From positions 1 through 49,361 of the forward strand of contig NZ_LABY01000123.1 of the NCBI RefSeq assembly GCF_001043975.1: a stretch of DNA of 49,361 nt, given 5' to 3'. Positions 1-9,716 of the stretch are shown piece after piece (position 1 is the first letter of the stretch; the number at the start of each line of letters is the position of its first letter). This DNA comes from Methylobacterium variabile (lineage in GTDB: Bacteria > Pseudomonadota > Alphaproteobacteria > Rhizobiales > Beijerinckiaceae). The notes beneath the pieces were generated by a model. It had not been told where the DNA came from and made no database searches. It saw nothing but the letters and a program-made list of their open reading frames with translations. The translations under genes and the position numbers were made by a program.

Positions 1-1
1 G

Positions 2-718
2 AGAAGCTACGACGAGCTCAATGCCCTGCTGCTCGACGGGGTCGTCGCCTACGCCAAGGCCCACCCGCATCCCGAGCAGCGCGACCTGACGATCTGGCAG
101 GCCTTTGAAGCCGAACGGGGAGCCCTGGTCCCCTACGCCGGACGCTTCGACGGCTTCCACGCCGTGCCGGCGGCCGTGTCCTCGACCTGCCTGGTGCGCT
201 TCGACAACAACAAGTACTCGGTCATGGCCTCGGCCATCGGTCGCCCGGTCGAGGTGCGCGCCTATGCCGAGCGCATCGAGATCCGCCAGGATGGACGCGT
301 CGTCGCCGAGCACCCGCGGGCCTTCGGCCGCGGCCAGACGGTGTTCGACCCCTGGCACTACGTCCCCGTGCTCGCCCGCAAGCCTGGCGCGCTGCGCAAC
401 GGCGCACCGTTCAAGGACTGGGTCCTGCCCGCCGCCCTCGAACGGATCCGCCGCAAGCTCGCCGGCAGCGCCGACGGCGACCGCCAGATGGTCGAGATCC
501 TCACCGCCGTGCTCGGCGACGGCCTCTCCGCGGTCGAGGCGGCCTGCGCCGAGGCACTGCGCGAGGGCGTGCACTCGGCCGACGTGGTGCTCAACATCCT
601 GGCCCGCCAGCGGGAGCCGCCCGCGCCCGTCCCGCTGCTGACGCCCGAGAACCTGCGGCTGCGCCACGAGCCGGTCGCTGACTGTGCCCGCTACGACAGC
701 CTGAGGAGAGCCCCATGA
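2..718 (+). CDS. istA: IS21-family transposase IstA, C-terminal part
   Basis: The frame is open from base 2 to the TGA at 716-718, so the window starts inside the gene and the N-terminal HTH and most of the DDE catalytic core are missing. The visible part contains the FDNNKYSV segment and the region just before [10 protein letters not shown], which match the C-terminal domain of IS21/IS408-like IstA. IstA cuts and joins the element ends; it works with the IstB ATPase encoded directly downstream. The stop codon overlaps the istB start (ATGA), which suggests translational coupling. It looks intact as far as visible. Confidence 0.9.
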   Translation, partial: RSYDELNALLLDGVVAYAKAHPHPEQRDLTIWQAFEAERGALVPYAGRFDGFHAVPAAVSSTCLVRFDNNKYSVMASAIGRPVEVRAYAERIEIRQDGRVVAEHPRAFGRGQTVFDPWHYVPVLARKPGALRNGAPFKDWVLPAALERIRRKLAGSADGDRQMVEILTAVLGDGLSAVEAACAEALREGVHSADVVLNILARQREPPAPVPLLTPENLRLRHEPVADCARYDSLRRAP

Positions 719-1449
719 TGGAACGTCAGCAGATCCTCGCCACCATGGGCGAGCTGAAGCTGTTCGGGATGAAGGCGGCCTACGACGAGATCATCAAGGT
801 CGCCCTCAAGCGCAGCCACGAACCGCAGCAGATCGTCGGCGACCTGTTGCAGGCCGAGATCAGCGAGAAGCAGGCGCGCTCGATCCGCTACCAGATGACG
901 ATCGCCAAGCTGCCCCTGGCTAAGGACCTCGCCGAGTTCGCCTTTGGCGGGACGCCGATCAACGAGGGTCTGGTGCGCGACCTCTGCGGCGGCGAGTTCC
1001 TGGCCCACCAGCGCAACGTCGTGCTGGTCGGCGGCACCGGCACGGGCAAGACGCATCTGGCCATCGCGGTCGCCCGGTCGTGCATCCGGGACGGGGCGCG
1101 GGCCCGGTTCTACAATGTGGTCGACCTCGTCAACCGGCTCGAGGCCGAGGCGCGAGCCGGCCGGCAGGGCCGCATCGCCGACCACCTCGCCCGGCTCGAC
1201 CTGGTGGTGCTGGACGAGCTCGGCTACCTGCCGTTCGCGCAGTCGGGCGGTCAGCTGCTGTTCCACCTGATCAGCCGGCTCTACGAGACCACCTCGATCG
1301 TGGTGACGACCAACCTGGCGTTCGGGGAGTGGCCAAGCGTGTTTGCCGGCGACGCCAAGATGACGACGGCACTGCTCGATCGACTGACCCACCACTGCGA
1401 GATCGTCGAGACCGGCAACGAGAGCTGGCGCTTCAAGAACCGGGCGTGA
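715..1449 (+). CDS. istB: IS21-family helper ATPase IstB
   Basis: This is a 244-residue AAA+ ATPase of the IstB/DnaC family. Walker A GGTGTGKT is at residues 106-113 and Walker B LVVLDE at about 163-168, followed by LGYLPF, a typical IstB signature. The N-terminal 60 residues form the helical IstA-interaction part. The protein loads at target DNA and stimulates IstA strand transfer. The ATG overlaps the istA stop, so the two are translated together. Length and motifs match full-length family members and no lesion is seen, so the element could be active if istA is whole upstream. Confidence 0.95.
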   Translation: MMERQQILATMGELKLFGMKAAYDEIIKVALKRSHEPQQIVGDLLQAEISEKQARSIRYQMTIAKLPLAKDLAEFAFGGTPINEGLVRDLCGGEFLAHQRNVVLVGGTGTGKTHLAIAVARSCIRDGARARFYNVVDLVNRLEAEARAGRQGRIADHLARLDLVVLDELGYLPFAQSGGQLLFHLISRLYETTSIVVTTNLAFGEWPSVFAGDAKMTTALLDRLTHHCEIVETGNESWRFKNRA

Positions 1450-1603
1450 GGGCGGTCTGCGCGCAGCTCATCCTGGACCCCTGCTCAGCCCGGCTGCGCC
1501 ACCCCGACCCGCTTCGCCGGGCTGATCAGGGGCGTCGCGCCACGCGCAACAAAGGGTCCCGATTGGACGCCGATCAGGGGTCCCGTTCCGATGCCGTTTG
1601 ACA

Positions 1604-1867
1604 GCTAATGCGAGGGCGGGTCCGGGGCAGGAAGATTGAGGCCTGCTCCATGACGGCGGCGAGCGGCACAGCGGGGGAGTCCGGGGACGCGGCGACGGGA
1701 GACGCCCGGCTAGCCGGGCGGCGCGCCTCGATCGCCTCAGATAGCTCGCCGACCTGGTCCTCGGTCAGCGCCCAAGCGCCCATCAGCCCCCAGAGCTGAC
1801 AGGAGAGGCCGTGCAGCGACGCGGGGTGAACCCGCGCGATCGCTTCTTTTATCTCGGCATAGGTCAT
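1604..1867 (-). pseudogene. Unknown small gene cut by IS21
   Basis: An ATG at 1867 opens a frame starting MTYAEIKEAIARVHP and running through a helical, charged segment (LTEDQVGELSEAIEARR) into the IS21 right end, where it picks up element-derived residues (CQTASERDP) and stops at 1574. The N-terminal 50 residues look like a genuine conserved alphaproteobacterial plasmid or phage protein: short helices, HGLSCQLWGLM, then acidic and arginine-rich stretches. The rest must lie on the far side of the IS21 element or be lost. I cannot assign a function; resemblance to HTH-bearing replication or phage proteins is only an impression. Confidence 0.5.
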
Positions 1868-2038
1868 TGGTCGGCCTCAGGGGTCAGGCCGCGGCAGATC
1901 GAGCTGGGTCACGCTCTCGCGCGCTCAGATCCCGGATAAAGCTCCGCCGTCGTCGGAAAATGGGTTTCCGATTGACAGAAGTGGCGATTTCGGGGACGAT
2001 CAGCCTTGCATCGGACTGGATCGGCCCCTCAAGGCTCT

Positions 2039-2083
2039 AGACCCCTGCTAAGGTTGGCGCCTTGGCGGGGGTCTCGCTTTTTC
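2039..2083 (+). terminator. Rho-independent terminator, no obvious gene upstream
   Basis: Arms at 2039-2053 and 2060-2074 pair along 15 positions (two as G-U), with a six-base loop, followed by CGCTTTTTC. The T-run is on the plus strand, so it ends plus-strand transcription. No plus-strand gene ends nearby, which leaves either a lost gene or a small RNA as its source. Confidence 0.7.
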
Positions 2084-2551
2084 AGGGTCTCACTGCGGCG
2101 GCAGGATCTCCGGGTTGAGCAACTCGGGCAACACGCACGGGTCGCGGAAGCCTACAAAAAGGCACATATTAACCCTGGCCGTCAAATTCGCAGGAGTTGT
2201 CGGGCCTAACCGATCTGCATTAGCAACTTTACGTTGCTTCGATCTCTCCAAACATGTGGTGCGTTTAGCTCGGACGCAAATGCCCATGATTATAGGTGAT
2301 ACTAGCCAATAAGCCTCATTGAATCAGTTGTCATAGCCGGTTCAAAGGCTAAGTCAGATCGAGCTCGCCTAATTTAAGTGTGACGAAAGACATATACGAT
2401 GATTTAATCATTGATGATAATCAAAATGTATTCGATCGTGTCTTAATAATATAACTAAAATATTGTTTTATAATTAGAAAAATATTCTAATGATTTAATA
2501 TTTATTTGTATGCTGCTTGACATAATTTATGGGAAATGCGTTCGCTACTCC

Positions 2552-2580
2552 TTGGCCGCCGTTCACTGAACGGCGACCAA
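2552..2580. repeat. Inverted repeat after aqpZ
   Basis: Two 14-base arms match at 13 positions around a single central base (2566). It lies 25 bases past the aquaporin stop on the minus strand. There is no T-run on that side, so it is not a standard intrinsic terminator; it may stabilise the 3' end of the aqpZ transcript or bind a protein. Confidence 0.55.
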
Positions 2581-2604
2581 AGTAGTAGGATGTAATACCA
2601 GAGC

Positions 2605-3339
2605 CTATGCGGCCTGCTTTTCAACTACGACTGTATTGTGGCTCGTAGGCTCGTGCAGCCACTTTGCAAGAGCACCCGCAATCATCGCACCAGCAATCGG
2701 CGCCACCCAGAATAACCAGAGCTGTGCCACGTACTCTCCGCCCGCGAATACCGCAGCCCCTGTGCTACGAGCTGGGTTGACCGACGTGTTGGTCACAGGA
2801 ATTGAAATCAAGTGAATTAGTACCAGCGCAAAGCCGATCGGGATGCCGGCAAAGCCGGTGGCTGCGCCCTTGGACGTTGTACCGATGATGATAAACAGGA
2901 AAAAGAAGGTTAGAATTGATTCGATTGCACTGCAGGCCGCCAAGTTATACTTGCCTGGACTCAGCTCACCATAGCCGTTTGAGGCAAATCCTCCCGGCGT
3001 CCAGCCGATTTTGCCGGAAGCAATAAAGTATAAAACAGCCGCACCCACAACCGCGCCGATCACCTGGGCGATGATGTAGGGAACGACGTGCTTATTGGCG
3101 CAACGTCCGGCTGCCCATAAGCCGAGGGTCACAGCGGGGTTGAAATGGCCGCCGGAGATGTGCCCGACTGCGTAGGCCATGGTCAGCACCGTAAGACCAA
3201 AGGCGAAGGAAACGCCCAGAAAACCAATACCTAGCTGCGGGTATGCAGCGGCGAGCACGGCTGCCCCGCAGCCGCCAAACGTCAGCCAGAACGTACCGAA
3301 AAGCTCGGCGATAACGCGCCGTGTGGTGTCGAACTCCAT
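2605..3339 (-). CDS. aqpZ: Aquaporin Z-like water channel
   Basis: This is a 244-residue inner-membrane channel of the MIP family that passes water. Both signature loops are present: HFNPAV (NPA at 67-69) and SVNPARS (NPA at 188-190). His176 and Arg191 match the selectivity filter of the water-specific AqpZ rather than glycerol facilitators. Six hydrophobic spans fit. I chose the ATG at 3339, because GGAG lies six bases upstream and [19 protein letters not shown] matches family N-termini; the frame stays open upstream to 3552 but that extension is not hydrophobic or family-like. It is a single-gene unit flanked by AT-rich spacers. The C-terminal tail ([13 protein letters not shown]) is family-variable. 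Confidence 0.93.
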   Translation of the reverse strand: MEFDTTRRVIAELFGTFWLTFGGCGAAVLAAAYPQLGIGFLGVSFAFGLTVLTMAYAVGHISGGHFNPAVTLGLWAAGRCANKHVVPYIIAQVIGAVVGAAVLYFIASGKIGWTPGGFASNGYGELSPGKYNLAACSAIESILTFFFLFIIIGTTSKGAATGFAGIPIGFALVLIHLISIPVTNTSVNPARSTGAAVFAGGEYVAQLWLFWVAPIAGAMIAGALAKWLHEPTSHNTVVVEKQAA

Positions 3340-3627
3340 TTCTATCTCCATCGGGCTGCAAGGTTGTGACGGAGCACGTCTGTGACCGTCAAGCTTGAGA
3401 CATGGGGAACGCAGTCTGAACCAAGTCTGATTGACCGGGGTCAGCTTTAATTCAGTGAAAGTCGGTTGAACAAGTCCCCCACTCTTTGTCCCACGCGACG
3501 ATCGCTCCACACACTGGCTAATCACAGAGCGTCTGACCACAATGATATACAACTAAAAATATAATATGTTTTTGTATTACATATGGTATCATATTGCTAT
3601 TTTATATCCAAAGAATAATATACATCA

Positions 3628-3849
3628 TCACGAACGTAAATAATTACCTTGTGAGGCTAGGACGCGCACTGCTTCGTCCAGGCCGGTGATGAGCTTCACA
3701 CGTAGGTCCTCAGCCACCGCGGCAGATACGAGCACAGCTAGGTCTCGACCGTCTGTGCTTTGGAGCATCACGGCGATGGTTCGCCCGCCATCTATCATTT
3801 TGACTCCATGCAGTTGAGAGACTGCTACGATAACTGGTTGATCATCCAT
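3628..3849 (-). CDS. Small protein of unknown function
   Basis: This 73-residue acidic protein has alternating beta-like and helical segments (VIVAVSQLHGVKMIDGG; AVLVSAAVAEDLRVKLITGLDEAV). I chose the ATG at 3849 since AGGGGGAG ends eight bases before it; a GTG at 3858 in the same frame sits too close to that site. It is divergent from the large kinase at 3935, with 85 bases between the starts, so a shared regulatory region is possible. I do not recognise the family. The sequence is free of low-complexity regions and looks like a real gene. Confidence 0.6.
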   Translation of the reverse strand: MDDQPVIVAVSQLHGVKMIDGGRTIAVMLQSTDGRDLAVLVSAAVAEDLRVKLITGLDEAVRVLASQGNYLRS

Positions 3850-3934
3850 GGCGAACACTCCCCCTTGCTATGCCCTACGATAAGCGCCAGGAAGGCCGCT
3901 CGGATCCCAGGATAGTGAGGATAGCGGAGTCGCA

Positions 3935-6900
3935 ATGCCAATCCGTACGTCGCCCGCTTCCCTGCGACCCAATGAGTTTACCTATTGTAAGACGCGCCTG
4001 GCGCTCTCCGTGCGGCTCACCGCCGTTCTAGCCCTTCTCGCCTTTGGGCTCGTCGCCACGGTTGCCACAACGCTGGTCGTGACCTCGGAGGCGGGCGCAC
4101 GCCTTGAGCGACAGATCGGGCTCAACCTCGCCAAGCACGCCGCCCTCGTTGCCGGCTCCCTCGACCGCAGCGTCTACGACCGTTGGCGCGATATCCAGAC
4201 GACGGCAACGCTCGATGCATCGCGGATCGTGTCAGGGTCCGATGACGACCGCCGGGCTGTAGTGGAGCGCCTCAAGGCCAATCAGTCGGATCTTGCTTGG
4301 GTCGGCTACGCCAACGTGGCTGGCATCGTCCAAGCGGCAACAGGAAACCTGCTTGTTGGTCAAGATGTCTCCGCGCGCCCCTGGTTCGCCGCCGGGCAGG
4401 CTGGCATGTATGCCGGCGATGTGCATGAGGCCGAGCTTCTGGCACACGCCCTGAGGACAGCATCGGATGAACCGTTGCGGTTCATCGACTTGGCCGCGCC
4501 CGTGCGGAACGCCGATGGGCAGGTAGCCGGGGTTCTAGCCGCACACTGTGCTTGGTCATGGGCGCGGGACCTTGAGCGCAGTTTGCGCAGCACCCTTGAT
4601 GCACGCCTGCCGGGTGCGGAGGTGTTTATCCTCGCGCGTGACGGCTCTGTCCTACTCGGACCCTCAACCGCCCCGCTAGGTGCTCTCCCGAAAGGATCCG
4701 GTCTCGATCATCTGCTTCGCGAAGGCTGGCAGATTTTGTCGACACCGAACGGTCAGCCTGCGCTCGTCAGCGCGGCGGCCACGCAGGGCTTCAAGGATTA
4801 CCCTGGACTTGGCTGGGCAGTCCTCGTTCGACAGGATGCTGCTTCGGCTCTCAAGCCAACGGCAGACCTCCGTCGTGAGATGCTGCTGTGGGGTGTAGGC
4901 CTCTCTTTGATCCTGGCTGCTGCCGCATTCGCCGCCGGGTCATACCTCGTCCGTCCGCTCGGTCGCTTAGCAGCGGCAGCGAGTTCCTTAGGACGCGGTG
5001 AACCCGTACAGTGGCGAACCAGCCCATTCCGCGAGTTGCATCGGGTCGGCGAGGCTCTCGCCGCCGCCTCCATTGGCTTGCGCGAGCGCGAAGCATTCCT
5101 CAAAGGTGATAGGGAGCGCTACGCTTTCGCCCTTGAAGGTGCGAACGACGGGCTCTGGGACTGGAACGTCAGTACGGGGGAGGTTTGGTACAGCGAGCGG
5201 TGGCAGACCATGCTTGGCTACCAGCCTGGTGAGTTGCCCCATCTGTTCTCGTCCTGGGAGAAGCTCGTCCACCCTGAAGACAAGCAGGGGGTGTTAGACG
5301 CTCTTGAGCGGCATCGCAGCGGCCTGAGTCCTTCCTACGAGGCCGAGCACCGACTCTGGCATAAAGAGGGACGCTGGGTCTGGATCCTGACTCGCGGCAA
5401 GATCGTCAGCCGAGACTCAAACGGTCAGCCGCTCCGGTCCGTGGGTACCCACACCGACGTCACCCGTCGCAAGGAAGCCGAAGAATCCCTGCGTGCCAGC
5501 GAAACGCGGTTTCGCACCTTGTTCGAGCGCGCACCTATCGGCATCGCCGACGTATCGCTCGACTGCCATGTCACGCAAGCAAACGACCTACTCTGTCAAA
5601 TTCTCGGATATTCGCATGAGGAACTGATCGGCAAGACCTTTCAAGATATCACCCACCCGGACGATGTTGGACCCGACGAAGCTCAGGTTCGGGCGTTACT
5701 GCGTGGGCGCATCCCATTCTACAGCATGGAGAAGCGCTACATTCGCAAGGATGGAAAGGCGATCTGGACACACCTCTCAGTTGGACTTGTACGCGATGAG
5801 CGGGGCCGTGCAGTCCACTTCCTGTCCAGCGTCAAGGATATCAGCAGGCGCAAGGCGGCAGCGGGTCGGCAAGAGTTCCTGCTCGCCCTCAACGAAGGCC
5901 TGCGTGGCCTCTCGGACCCGCAAGCCATGATGGAGTGTGCGACCCGCCTCATCGCTGAGACGCTTAGGGTCGCTCAGGTCGGCTTCGGCGAGATCGATGA
6001 GGCCCAACAGAACGTTACAGTTCACCGCGACTGGAACGACGGACGGGTTCCTTCGGTCGTAGGAACCTGGCGGATGGACGATTTTGGATCGGCTTTCATT
6101 ATTGAGCTGAAGCAGGGCAAGACCGTTTCGATTACCGACATCCGACAGGATCGTCGGACCAGTGCGCCTGAGGTCGTTACCGCCTACGAGGCTATCGCGA
6201 CACGCAGCATCTTGGACGTGCCGCTGGTCAAGGACGGGCGCTTACGTGCGATCCTGTTCATCCACGAGCCCGAACCGCGCATTTGGGGCCAAGAGGAGAC
6301 GGTGCTCGTAGAGGATGCCTGCGAGCGCTTATGGAGCGCGGTCGAGCGGGCTCGCGCCGAACTGCAGCTGCGCGAAAGCGAGGTCTTCGCGCGCAGCGTG
6401 GTCGAGAGCAGCCCAGACTGCATCAAGGTCCTGGACCTTGAGGGCCGGCTGCAGTTCCTCAACGGGCCCGGCCGTTGCGCCATGGAGGTCGATGACTTCA
6501 CCTGTATCCAATATGGCGTATGGGCGGAGCTCTGGCCCGAGGAGACCCGCCCTGAGGTGGTGCGCGCAATACAGGCCGCCGCACAAGGACGTGCTGGCCG
6601 ATTTACTGCCTTCTGCCCTACGATGAAGGGTACGCCCAAGTGGTGGGACGTGTCCGTCACACCGGTGCTCGGACCAAATGGTAAGCCGGCGCGGCTCCTG
6701 TCCATCTCGCGTGAGATCACGAGCATGAAGCAGGCCGAGGAGCGTCTGCGGTTGATGATGGGCGAGTTGAACCATCGTGTGAAGAACACGCTCGCAACAG
6801 TTCAGGCGGTGGTGACGTTGAGCGCCCGCTCAGCCGACAGCGTGGTGGATTATAAGACGCGCGTATTAAATCGCCTCACAGGCTTGGCCAAGACGAACGA

Positions 6901-7330
6901 CCTTCTGACTCAAAGCAGCTGGGCCGGCGCCGACTTGCGCGCGCTCCTTTGTAGCGAACTCGACATCTACGATGATGAGAGGGGTGAGAGAGTCAAGCTC
7001 GATGGCCCCGAGGTGGCTCTCTCAGCGCGCCTAGCGGTGTCAGTCAGCATGGTCGTGCATGAACTTACGACCAACGCGGCGAAGTACGGGGCATTGTCTC
7101 TACCCCAGGGACGAGTGGCTGTCTCTTGGCGACTACGAGGCGAGAACGGGCACAAGCGGCTGAGTCTCACTTGGGTGGAGCAGGGCGGTCCACCAGTCAC
7201 GCCGCCTACGCGGAGGGGCTTCGGCTCGAAAATGATCCAGGAGGCTTTAGCCCGCGAACTGAACGCTGATATACGCGTCGATTATCTTTCGGAAGGGCTC
7301 AGGTTTAGTATTTCTACTCTCATATCCTAG
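3935..7330 (+). CDS. Cache-HAMP-PAS-PAS-GAF-PAS HWE histidine kinase
   Basis: This is a 1131-residue membrane sensor kinase. Membrane helices lie at about 26-50 and 315-338; between them is a periplasmic double-Cache-like sensor with the RPWFAAG motif near 148. A HAMP-like stretch follows (338-390), then PAS (about 395-512, ending DVTRRKEAEESL), a second PAS (525-640), a GAF domain (650-800), a third PAS (820-932), and an HWE/HisKA_2 kinase core. The phosphorylated His is His947 in ELNHRVKNTLATVQA; the HWE hallmarks are HELTTNAAKYGALS (about 1042-1055) and WVEQ (1080-1083). GFGSKMI is a nucleotide-binding G-box. HWE kinases act in general stress and light responses of alphaproteobacteria. No response regulator is adjacent, so the partner is encoded elsewhere. 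The ATG is preceded by GCGGAG at good spacing. Confidence 0.93.
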   Translation: MPIRTSPASLRPNEFTYCKTRLALSVRLTAVLALLAFGLVATVATTLVVTSEAGARLERQIGLNLAKHAALVAGSLDRSVYDRWRDIQTTATLDASRIVSGSDDDRRAVVERLKANQSDLAWVGYANVAGIVQAATGNLLVGQDVSARPWFAAGQAGMYAGDVHEAELLAHALRTASDEPLRFIDLAAPVRNADGQVAGVLAAHCAWSWARDLERSLRSTLDARLPGAEVFILARDGSVLLGPSTAPLGALPKGSGLDHLLREGWQILSTPNGQPALVSAAATQGFKDYPGLGWAVLVRQDAASALKPTADLRREMLLWGVGLSLILAAAAFAAGSYLVRPLGRLAAAASSLGRGEPVQWRTSPFRELHRVGEALAAASIGLREREAFLKGDRERYAFALEGANDGLWDWNVSTGEVWYSERWQTMLGYQPGELPHLFSSWEKLVHPEDKQGVLDALERHRSGLSPSYEAEHRLWHKEGRWVWILTRGKIVSRDSNGQPLRSVGTHTDVTRRKEAEESLRASETRFRTLFERAPIGIADVSLDCHVTQANDLLCQILGYSHEELIGKTFQDITHPDDVGPDEAQVRALLRGRIPFYSMEKRYIRKDGKAIWTHLSVGLVRDERGRAVHFLSSVKDISRRKAAAGRQEFLLALNEGLRGLSDPQAMMECATRLIAETLRVAQVGFGEIDEAQQNVTVHRDWNDGRVPSVVGTWRMDDFGSAFIIELKQGKTVSITDIRQDRRTSAPEVVTAYEAIATRSILDVPLVKDGRLRAILFIHEPEPRIWGQEETVLVEDACERLWSAVERARAELQLRESEVFARSVVESSPDCIKVLDLEGRLQFLNGPGRCAMEVDDFTCIQYGVWAELWPEETRPEVVRAIQAAAQGRAGRFTAFCPTMKGTPKWWDVSVTPVLGPNGKPARLLSISREITSMKQAEERLRLMMGELNHRVKNTLATVQAVVTLSARSADSVVDYKTRVLNRLTGLAKTNDLLTQSSWAGADLRALLCSELDIYDDERGERVKLDGPEVALSARLAVSVSMVVHELTTNAAKYGALSLPQGRVAVSWRLRGENGHKRLSLTWVEQGGPPVTPPTRRGFGSKMIQEALARELNADIRVDYLSEGLRFSISTLIS

Positions 7331-7803
7331 ACGACAATGCATATCGCGATGTGTATTACAGTAATCATTATATATTTGTGTTTTAATTTTCAATTATTAT
7401 ACCACAATTTCTTTAATTTATATCTTTGTTGATATCAGCGATATTATATGAATACTTGTTATCATTAATTATGCGCGCTAGGGCAATATTACAAGATATT
7501 TTAGATTTTTAATATATAAAATATATCAACCAAGCCGTTATATTTCTGATGATGATAAAAATTTATGATTGAAATTGTACTTTGCGCTTAAATCTAATGA
7601 AACGACTTATGTCATTTTTCATTTTCGCTTCATCAGTAAAAGCAACAACACAAATATTTTTCAACCTTGGATAGCGCAATCATTGGAAAATTTATTTTTA
7701 GTTGTTATAATTTTAACTGCTCATTAAAAAACTTGTGATTCACTACCTTAAAGTCCATCTTTGTTTGGATCGGCACGCAGTGTACGTGCCAAGGAACAGT
7801 CTG
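7331..7803. other. AT-rich spacer before the PilZ chemoreceptor
   Basis: This stretch of about 470 bases is very AT-rich, with long A/T runs, unlike the GC-rich genes on both sides. No gene is visible. A GTG at 7735 would extend the downstream frame by 23 residues but lacks a ribosome-binding site. It probably holds the promoter of the PilZ chemoreceptor; I cannot name boxes with confidence. Confidence 0.5.
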
Positions 7804-9540
7804 ATGCTTGCACGTCTGCGTCGCGCGCCCAAGCCAACGCTCGTGGAAGAGCATGTCGTCCCTATCCAGCAAAGTCAGCAAGAAAGTAAATTAGCAATTC
7901 ACGAGCTGGCCGAGCCAGTTATTTTACAAATCGAACAAGATCTTTGTAATCTCATTAGTACTGTTCAGCAGGCTTCAAACCAAGTCAGTTGCTCCGTTCG
8001 TCGAGCTGGCGATGCTCTCTCAGAAATCAGTGGACGTACGGCCGCGCTTGTAGGTGAGACAAAGGCAGTTGACGGAACTGCGGTGCTTCTAGCTCAGGCG
8101 GCCAAAGAACTCACTCAAGCTTCTCAAAACATCAGTACACAAATCCACACTGCCGCTGGCCTTCTGGAACAGGTTACGGCAGTAGTCGGTGCTGCTCAGT
8201 CGCAAATCGACCACCTGCGCACGTCCTCCAGCCAAATCGGCACCGTGGTCGATGTAGTAGCTGGCATTGCCAAGCAGACAAACCTTCTGGCACTCAATGC
8301 CATGATCGAAGCTAGTCGCGCAGGTCAACAGGGTCGAGGCTTCGCCGTTGTGGCGCAGGAGGTCAAGGAGTTAGCCAGCCAAACTGCCAGAGCGACGGAT
8401 CAGATCCGTGGTAGCATCGCGCGCCTTCAGCAGGACGCCACTCACTCTGCTCAGACGGTCATAGAGGCTGCCGGCCTCGTAGCGCAGGTCGGGCCGAAGT
8501 TCGTTGAGGTCGTGGCGGCTATTGAGGAGCAGAATGCCTCGACGGCCGAGCTGACCCGCTCGGCTGAAGCCGTTGCCGGGTTCGTGGGCCAGGTTGTCGG
8601 AAGTGCCGCAGCAATCCAGGAGCAGGCAGAAGCTGCCACATCCATCAGCCTCGCGACGGCGGCCTCCTCAAACACCGTTGATCGTCTACAAGGACGCACG
8701 CTCGTTGTCCTGCGCGCGAACCCACTGGGCAATCGCCGTAAGTACCCGCGCCTACCAGTTGCACTTGAAGCGACGTTGCTGCTGCCTGGATATAGCTATA
8801 AAACACGCACTATCGATATTAGTCTAGGTGGCTTCCTTGTGTCTTCACCTAATGACATACATCTAAGCATTAATTCAACTCTAGAAATTATTATAGAAGA
8901 ATTCGGATGTATCTTAGTTCGTGTGGCTGGTATTAGCGCATTAGGTATGCACCTTCAGGTTTTAAGAACACCAGAAGGATACGCGTCAGCGCTCCAACAC
9001 CTCACGAACTCCGTGAACGCGCAGAACGCAGTGCGGATTGCCAGAGCGCAATCCGCTGCAACAGAAATTGGATCTGCCTTCGAGTCAGTCATCGCGAGTG
9101 GCGAACTGAGCGAGGCAGCGCTGTTCGATACAACCTATCAGCCAGTGCTGGGAACTAACCCACAGCAGTATTTGACACAATCAACATCGGTTTTAGAGAA
9201 TATTTTAACACCTATCCAAGAGCGCCTACTAGGATCAGATTCTTGCTTGATTTTCTGCGCATCTGTGGATCGCAATGCTTATCTTCCAGTTCATAATCGC
9301 AAGTACTCTCATCCACAGCGGACAGGTGATCTAGCGTGGAATACCTCTAATAGCCGTAATCGACGGATCTTCGATGACCGCGCCGGGCTGATGGCAGCGC
9401 GCAACACAGAACTATTTCTCATTCAATCTTATGCTCGTGATATGGGTGAGAACCTAAGTGTCATGATGCAAGAGGTTGATGCACCAATCTACGTTAAAAA
9501 TCGCCATTGGGGCGGCTTTCGGATGGCATATAGGATGTAA
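7804..9540 (+). CDS. Soluble chemoreceptor with MCP and PilZ domains
   Basis: This protein of about 578 residues lacks membrane helices, so it should be a cytoplasmic chemoreceptor. The MCP signalling tip is at about 155-197 ([18 protein letters not shown], then [18 protein letters not shown]), the part that binds CheW and CheA. A PilZ domain follows at about 309-386, with the RRKYPR motif and DISLGG, matching the RxxxR and D/NxSxxG c-di-GMP-binding signatures. The last 160 residues resemble the C-terminal sensor segment of some rhizobial chemoreceptors ([24 protein letters not shown]). I chose the ATG at 7804 because AAGGAA lies seven bases upstream. The architecture suggests c-di-GMP control of chemotaxis. 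Confidence 0.88.
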   Translation: MLARLRRAPKPTLVEEHVVPIQQSQQESKLAIHELAEPVILQIEQDLCNLISTVQQASNQVSCSVRRAGDALSEISGRTAALVGETKAVDGTAVLLAQAAKELTQASQNISTQIHTAAGLLEQVTAVVGAAQSQIDHLRTSSSQIGTVVDVVAGIAKQTNLLALNAMIEASRAGQQGRGFAVVAQEVKELASQTARATDQIRGSIARLQQDATHSAQTVIEAAGLVAQVGPKFVEVVAAIEEQNASTAELTRSAEAVAGFVGQVVGSAAAIQEQAEAATSISLATAASSNTVDRLQGRTLVVLRANPLGNRRKYPRLPVALEATLLLPGYSYKTRTIDISLGGFLVSSPNDIHLSINSTLEIIIEEFGCILVRVAGISALGMHLQVLRTPEGYASALQHLTNSVNAQNAVRIARAQSAATEIGSAFESVIASGELSEAALFDTTYQPVLGTNPQQYLTQSTSVLENILTPIQERLLGSDSCLIFCASVDRNAYLPVHNRKYSHPQRTGDLAWNTSNSRNRRIFDDRAGLMAARNTELFLIQSYARDMGENLSVMMQEVDAPIYVKNRHWGGFRMAYRM

Positions 9541-9716
9541 TAAAAATATTTTACATTTTTAACTAATTGTGCCTTGATAAATCTTCATCAACGTAAATTA
9601 TGATGAAATATTTAAGATTTTATAAAAAACTAAAACATAACCTTGCAAAAAATTATATATCCGCAACAGACAAATGTGCTTATGTCAAAAAGAGCCATTC
9701 GGCTCACAGAGGGAAA

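Larger units (their letters stand above)
1..1603 (+). mobile_element. IS21-family insertion sequence, right part
   Basis: The left end lies outside the window. It holds the end of istA and all of istB, with the four-base ATGA overlap typical of IS21. After istB, the 1545-1603 stretch carries two copies of a GGGTCCCG motif (around 1555 and 1579), as in the multiple terminal repeats of IS21 elements. I place the right end at the CA at 1602-1603, because the reading frame of an unrelated minus-strand gene begins just beyond it. The exact end is inferred; a target duplication cannot be seen without the left end. Confidence 0.85.
1868..2604. other. Non-coding stretch between IS21-cut gene and aqpZ
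   Basis: I find no convincing gene here. It holds an orphan rho-independent terminator at 2039-2083 and a near-perfect palindrome at 2552-2580. Composition shifts from GC-rich before about 2110 to strongly AT-rich at 2380-2540, with many short A/T runs. Short open frames near 2006-2312 lack ribosome-binding sites and recognisable motifs. Confidence 0.6.

Noticed and set aside
691..1395. Long minus-strand open frame (234 codons) opposite istB
   Set aside because: It is the antisense shadow of istB: arginine-, histidine- and glutamate-biased with no motif, while the plus strand has complete IstB motifs.
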